From NCBI GenBank assembly GCA_964369635.1, contig CAYJGN010000040.1:1-17246 (forward strand): 17,246 bases of DNA, written 5' to 3'. Numbering within the stretch: position 1 is the stretch's first letter; the number at the start of each line of letters is the position of its first letter. Shown one piece after another: positions 14,404 through 17,246 of this stretch. The position numbers and the translations under genes are program-made. Origin of the DNA: CAYJGN01 sp964369635 (GTDB lineage Bacteria > Bacillota > Clostridia > Oscillospirales > Ruminococcaceae). The notes under the pieces are model-generated. The model saw only the letters and a program-made list of their open reading frames with translations. It was not told the DNA's origin and made no database searches.

Positions 14404-16710
14404 ATGAGTATGATTTGCTCCAAATGCAACAAGCGACCTGCTGTTATTTTTATTTCAAAAATGGAAGGCAGTGACAAGATAAATGAGGGATACTGTATTC
14501 CGTGTGCTAAAGAGCTTGGAATAGGCCCTGTCAATGATATACTGAATAATCTCGGGATTAGCGAAGAAGAGATGGAGACGATGAACCAGCAGATTATTGA
14601 GATGTATGATCAGATGGAAGAGGGGGATGAAGATTTTATCCCGGGCGGCGCTAAAACCTTCCCGTTTTTGGACAAACTGTTTGGTAAAAAGGATGAGAAT
14701 GGAGTTATAACTCCTATTTCGAAAGATGAGTCTGAGCAGAAAAAACCAAGCGATAAAGAACAAAAGAAGAGAAAAAGCGACAGCGATATGAAAAATAAAA
14801 AGAGTTTTCTTGAAAACTACTGCACGAATTTAACCCTTCGTTGCAGAGAGGGAAAGATGGACTCTATTTTCGGTCGTGATGAAGAGATATTCAGGGTTTT
14901 GCAGATTTTAAATAGAAGAACTAAGAATAACCCTTGTCTTATAGGCGAGCCAGGTGTTGGTAAAACAGCTGTTGCAGAGGGTATTGCCCAGAGGATAGCT
15001 GAGAATAATGTTCCATCAAAGCTTGCGAGAAAAGAGCTATATATGCTCGACTTAACAGCGCTCGTTGCTGGAACTCAGTTCCGCGGTCAGTTTGAGAGCA
15101 GAGTTAAAGGCCTTGTTGATGAGATAAAGGAGCGGGGAAATGTTATCCTGTTTATTGATGAGGTGCATAACCTTGTCGGCACAGGAGACGCTGAGGGCTC
15201 GATGAATGCTGCAAATATCCTAAAACCAGCTCTTTCAAGGGGCGAAGTTCAGGTTATAGGTGCGACAACTTTTAACGAATATAGAAAGCATATCGAAAAA
15301 GATGCAGCTCTTGAGAGGCGCTTTCAGCCTGTCATGGTAAATGAGCCGACTATTGAAGATGCAAAAGAAATTCTAAAGGGAATTAAGAAATATTATGAAG
15401 AATACCACGATGTTAAAATCTCAGATGAGATAGTTATGTCGGCGGTTGTGCTCTCTGAGAGATATATAACCGATAGATACCTGCCAGATAAGGCAATAGA
15501 CTTAATTGATGAGGCTGCTTCATATTCTAATCTTTCACATGAGGATTTAGCGGAACTTTATCTAAATAGGGTTATCTTGGAAAAACTCAAAGAACAGCTC
15601 GAAGAGGAAGAAGCGCAGGTTGAAGAGGTTGATTTTGAAAAACTCGCAACGCTAAAATCAAATATTCTAAAGGTTGAGCAGGATATTGCAGAACTCGAAG
15701 AGAAGGTTTCGTCTATTCAGGTAACGAAACAAGATTTAGCGAGAGTTATCGAGCTTTGGACAGGTATACCCGCGAGCAAAGTTGAGATGAGCAGCTATAC
15801 GAAAGTGCGCGGACTTAAAGAGAAGATAAATGAAAAGGTTATCGGTCAAGAGACGGCTGTTGACCTTGTTGCAAATGCGATAATGAGAACATCAGCAGGT
15901 GTAACGCCTCGGAGAAGGCCTGCCTCGTTTATATTCGTAGGGCCTACTGGTGTTGGTAAAACCGAGCTTGCAAAAGTGCTTGCTTCTGAGCTTTTTGATG
16001 GCGTTGAGCCGCTTATCCGCCTTGATATGAGTGAATACATGGAGAGACATTCGGTCTCGAAAATTATCGGTAGCCCTCCTGGTTATATCGGATACGATGA
16101 AGCGGGACAGCTTACTGAAAAGATACGCAGAAGACCTTATAGCGTTATTTTGTTTGATGAGATAGAGAAAGCGCATCCTGATGTTTTAAATATTCTCCTT
16201 GCAATTCTCGATGAGGGCAGAGTTACCGATAATAAGGGTAGAAAAGTAAATTTTGAAAACTGCGTTGTTATCATGACCTCGAATGCGGGCAGCGATAAAC
16301 GTGAGTCTGGGTTTGGTTTTGCTAAATCAACAGAGGATATTTCACGCGAGAAAGTAACAAAAGCGCTCCGTGAGTTTTTGCGCCCTGAGTTTCTTGGTAG
16401 GGTTGACGAGGTTGTCGTCTTTAACCCACTGACATTTGACAATCTCTGTGAAATCGCAAAACTTATGCTTGATGAATATACCGAGAGTCTTTTAGAAAAG
16501 GGAATAAAATATAGCTTTGACGATTTAGCAGCGAGAGCTATTGTTTCTGGAATTGAGAGCAAGGCTTCTGCGGCACGAGAGCTTCGTGCAGTAATTCGTC
16601 GAGAAGTTGAGGATAAAATTGCAAGGGCTATTGTTGAAAACGATGGCATTATGATTAGTAATGTGGTGGTTTCGGCAGAGGATGACAAAATAATAGTAGA
16701 TATTTCGTAA
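14404..16710 (+). CDS. clpE: ClpE-like Clp ATPase (zinc finger, two AAA+ domains)
   Basis: This 768-residue Hsp100 unfoldase unfolds substrates and probably feeds them to ClpP. In order it has an N-terminal zinc finger (C5-x-x-C8 and C31-x-x-C34), a charged linker (about 95-135), AAA+ domain 1 (Walker A G181-E-P-G-V-G-K-T, Walker B F-I-D-E253), a coiled middle domain with a UVR-like V-D-F-E-K-L-A-T-L-K motif (about 409-418), and AAA+ domain 2 (Walker A G513-P-T-G-V-G-K-T, Walker B L-F-D-E586, sensor N627, arginine finger R666). The G-F-G-F at 636-639 fits a ClpP-docking loop. The zinc finger and lack of Clp-N repeats point to ClpE and not ClpC. The ribosome binding site is weak; ATG 14410 is a possible alternative start. 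No CtsR-type heptad repeat is seen upstream. Confidence 0.9.
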   Translation: MSMICSKCNKRPAVIFISKMEGSDKINEGYCIPCAKELGIGPVNDILNNLGISEEEMETMNQQIIEMYDQMEEGDEDFIPGGAKTFPFLDKLFGKKDENGVITPISKDESEQKKPSDKEQKKRKSDSDMKNKKSFLENYCTNLTLRCREGKMDSIFGRDEEIFRVLQILNRRTKNNPCLIGEPGVGKTAVAEGIAQRIAENNVPSKLARKELYMLDLTALVAGTQFRGQFESRVKGLVDEIKERGNVILFIDEVHNLVGTGDAEGSMNAANILKPALSRGEVQVIGATTFNEYRKHIEKDAALERRFQPVMVNEPTIEDAKEILKGIKKYYEEYHDVKISDEIVMSAVVLSERYITDRYLPDKAIDLIDEAASYSNLSHEDLAELYLNRVILEKLKEQLEEEEAQVEEVDFEKLATLKSNILKVEQDIAELEEKVSSIQVTKQDLARVIELWTGIPASKVEMSSYTKVRGLKEKINEKVIGQETAVDLVANAIMRTSAGVTPRRRPASFIFVGPTGVGKTELAKVLASELFDGVEPLIRLDMSEYMERHSVSKIIGSPPGYIGYDEAGQLTEKIRRRPYSVILFDEIEKAHPDVLNILLAILDEGRVTDNKGRKVNFENCVVIMTSNAGSDKRESGFGFAKSTEDISREKVTKALREFLRPEFLGRVDEVVVFNPLTFDNLCEIAKLMLDEYTESLLEKGIKYSFDDLAARAIVSGIESKASAARELRAVIRREVEDKIARAIVENDGIMISNVVVSAEDDKIIVDIS

Positions 16711-16716
16711 AAATGC

Positions 16717-16745
16717 TTGACTTGTGACGGTAGTTGTGATATTAT
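16717..16745 (+). promoter_or_regulatory. Promoter of the tRNA cluster
   Basis: TTGACT (16717-16722), 17 bases, TATTAT (16740-16745) lies in the gap between clpE and the first tRNA. The predicted start, near 16752, is about 14 bases before tRNA-Gly. Confidence 0.8.
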
Positions 16746-16759
16746 AATTATCGTCACAA
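16722..16759 (+). repeat. Perfect 8-base inverted repeat across the tRNA promoter
   Basis: TTGTGACG (16722-16729) and CGTCACAA (16752-16759) are exact reverse complements 22 bases apart, centred on the start of the -10 element; a third TTGTGA lies at 16734-16739. It could be an operator, a hairpin at the transcript's start, or part of a clpE terminator, though there is no T tract. Confidence 0.6.
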
Positions 16760-16765
16760 AAACGT

Positions 16766-16839
16766 GCGGGTGTAGTTCAATGGTAGAATGTCAGCCTTCC
16801 AAGCTGAACACGTGGGTTCGATTCCCATCACCCGCTCCA
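16766..16839 (+). tRNA. tRNA-Gly (TCC)
   Basis: Cloverleaf with acceptor GCGGGTG/CACCCGC, anticodon stem TCAGC/GCTGA and loop CTTCCAA, giving anticodon TCC at 16798-16800. T-loop TTCGATT and CCA are encoded. Confidence 0.97.
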
Positions 16840-16865
16840 TTTTTTTGCATAGGCAAAGAAATCAA

Positions 16866-16942
<77 letters not shown>

Positions 16943-16944
16943 AT

Positions 16945-17022
<78 letters not shown>

Positions 17023-17033
17023 TTTAAAATCGG

Positions 17034-17062
17034 CGGCCGCTCTTAAAAAAGCGGCTGTTTTT
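17034..17062 (+). terminator. Intrinsic terminator after tRNA-His
   Basis: An 8-bp GC-rich stem with one G-T pair (17034-17041 with 17050-17057) closes an 8-base loop and leads into TTTTT. It should end the Gly-Arg-His transcript, leaving the tRNA-Gln region to its own promoter or to read-through. Confidence 0.8.
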
Positions 17063-17083
17063 AATAAAAGTAAGCTTTAATAA

Positions 17084-17161
17084 TGGGCGTATCGCATGTG
17101 CGGTAAGGGGCGGACTTTGACTTAAGTCACTGCGATGGTTCGAATATCAAGAACCTTGCCA
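17084..17161 (+). pseudogene. Decayed tRNA-Gln-like copy
   Basis: This 78-base stretch mirrors the real tRNA-Gln that follows. It shares the flank and first bases TTTAATAATGGGC, the D-loop GCGGTAAGG and the anticodon segment CGGACTTTGACT (anticodon TTG kept). It also keeps a T-loop TTCGAAT and a terminal GCCA. The acceptor, D-stem and 3' anticodon-stem arms no longer pair, so a functional cloverleaf is unlikely. It looks like a tandem duplicate that has decayed. Confidence 0.75.
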
Positions 17162-17197
17162 AATAAAACAAATTCACTAAAGTATTTAATTTAATAA

Positions 17198-17246
17198 TGG
17201 GCTGTCGCCAAGCGGTAAGGCAACGGACTTTGACTCCGTCATTCCG
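17198..17246 (+). tRNA. tRNA-Gln (TTG), 5' part, cut by the window edge
   Basis: Acceptor TGGGCTG, D-arm CGCC/GGCA with AAGCGGTAA loop, anticodon stem ACGGA/TCCGT, loop CTTTGAC with anticodon TTG at 17230-17232. The variable region, T-arm and 3' end lie beyond the window. Confidence 0.93.

Noticed and set aside
16137..16757. A 206-codon minus-strand frame opposite the end of clpE
   Set aside because: It covers AAA+ domain 2 in antisense, has no recognisable motif, and its start region overlaps the tRNA promoter.
17198..17246. A truncated tRNA-Gln as evidence for an integration site
   Set aside because: The gene is cut only by the window edge; no integrase or repeated tRNA 3' end is visible.

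Overview
The window looks like chromosomal DNA of a low-GC, Gram-positive anaerobe of the Clostridia type. The evidence is a stand-alone rubredoxin with a sigma-A promoter, strong AGGAGG-type ribosome binding sites, a riboflavin ECF transporter under an FMN riboswitch, a ClpE-type unfoldase, and a DUF5711-like gene next to a CvpA-family gene. No genus can be named. I see no phage, IS element, CRISPR array or plasmid signature.

Layout. Bases 1-70 are the last codons of a gene ending like ribosomal protein L1, closed by a hairpin terminator. Rubredoxin (291-464) follows with its own promoter and terminator. Bases 718-3438 are an AT-rich two-gene surface module: a secreted M23 (LytM-type) peptidase and a large lipoprotein. 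The two end in the same ~51-residue C-terminal module (32 of 51 positions identical), the least explained signal in the window. Bases 3439-3839 hold a terminator, a promoter, an FMN riboswitch and its terminator, leading into ribU. A TTGAAA-17-TATAAT promoter at 4390-4418 opens a long, tightly packed, same-strand gene string: ruvC-ruvA-ruvB-glmM-RNA methyltransferase-like gene-ecfA1-ecfA2-ecfT-truA-DUF5711-cvpA-like-pgsA-clpE (4449-16710). Gaps are 25 bp or less, several genes overlap, and I saw no internal terminator. The end of the window is a tRNA cluster: Gly(TCC), Arg(TCT), His(GTG), a terminator, a decayed tRNA-Gln-like copy, and a tRNA-Gln(TTG) cut by the window edge.

How the genes work together. 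RuvABC is the complete Holliday-junction machinery. RibU and EcfA1/A2/T together supply all parts of an ECF vitamin transporter, although RibU is on a separate, flavin-controlled transcript and the energising module is likely shared with other S-components. GlmM (peptidoglycan precursor), PgsA (anionic phospholipid), CvpA-like and DUF5711 proteins concern the envelope. ClpE-like unfoldase serves protein quality control. The M23 peptidase and lipoprotein probably act together at the cell wall; that is inference from their order, their export signals and the shared C-terminal module.
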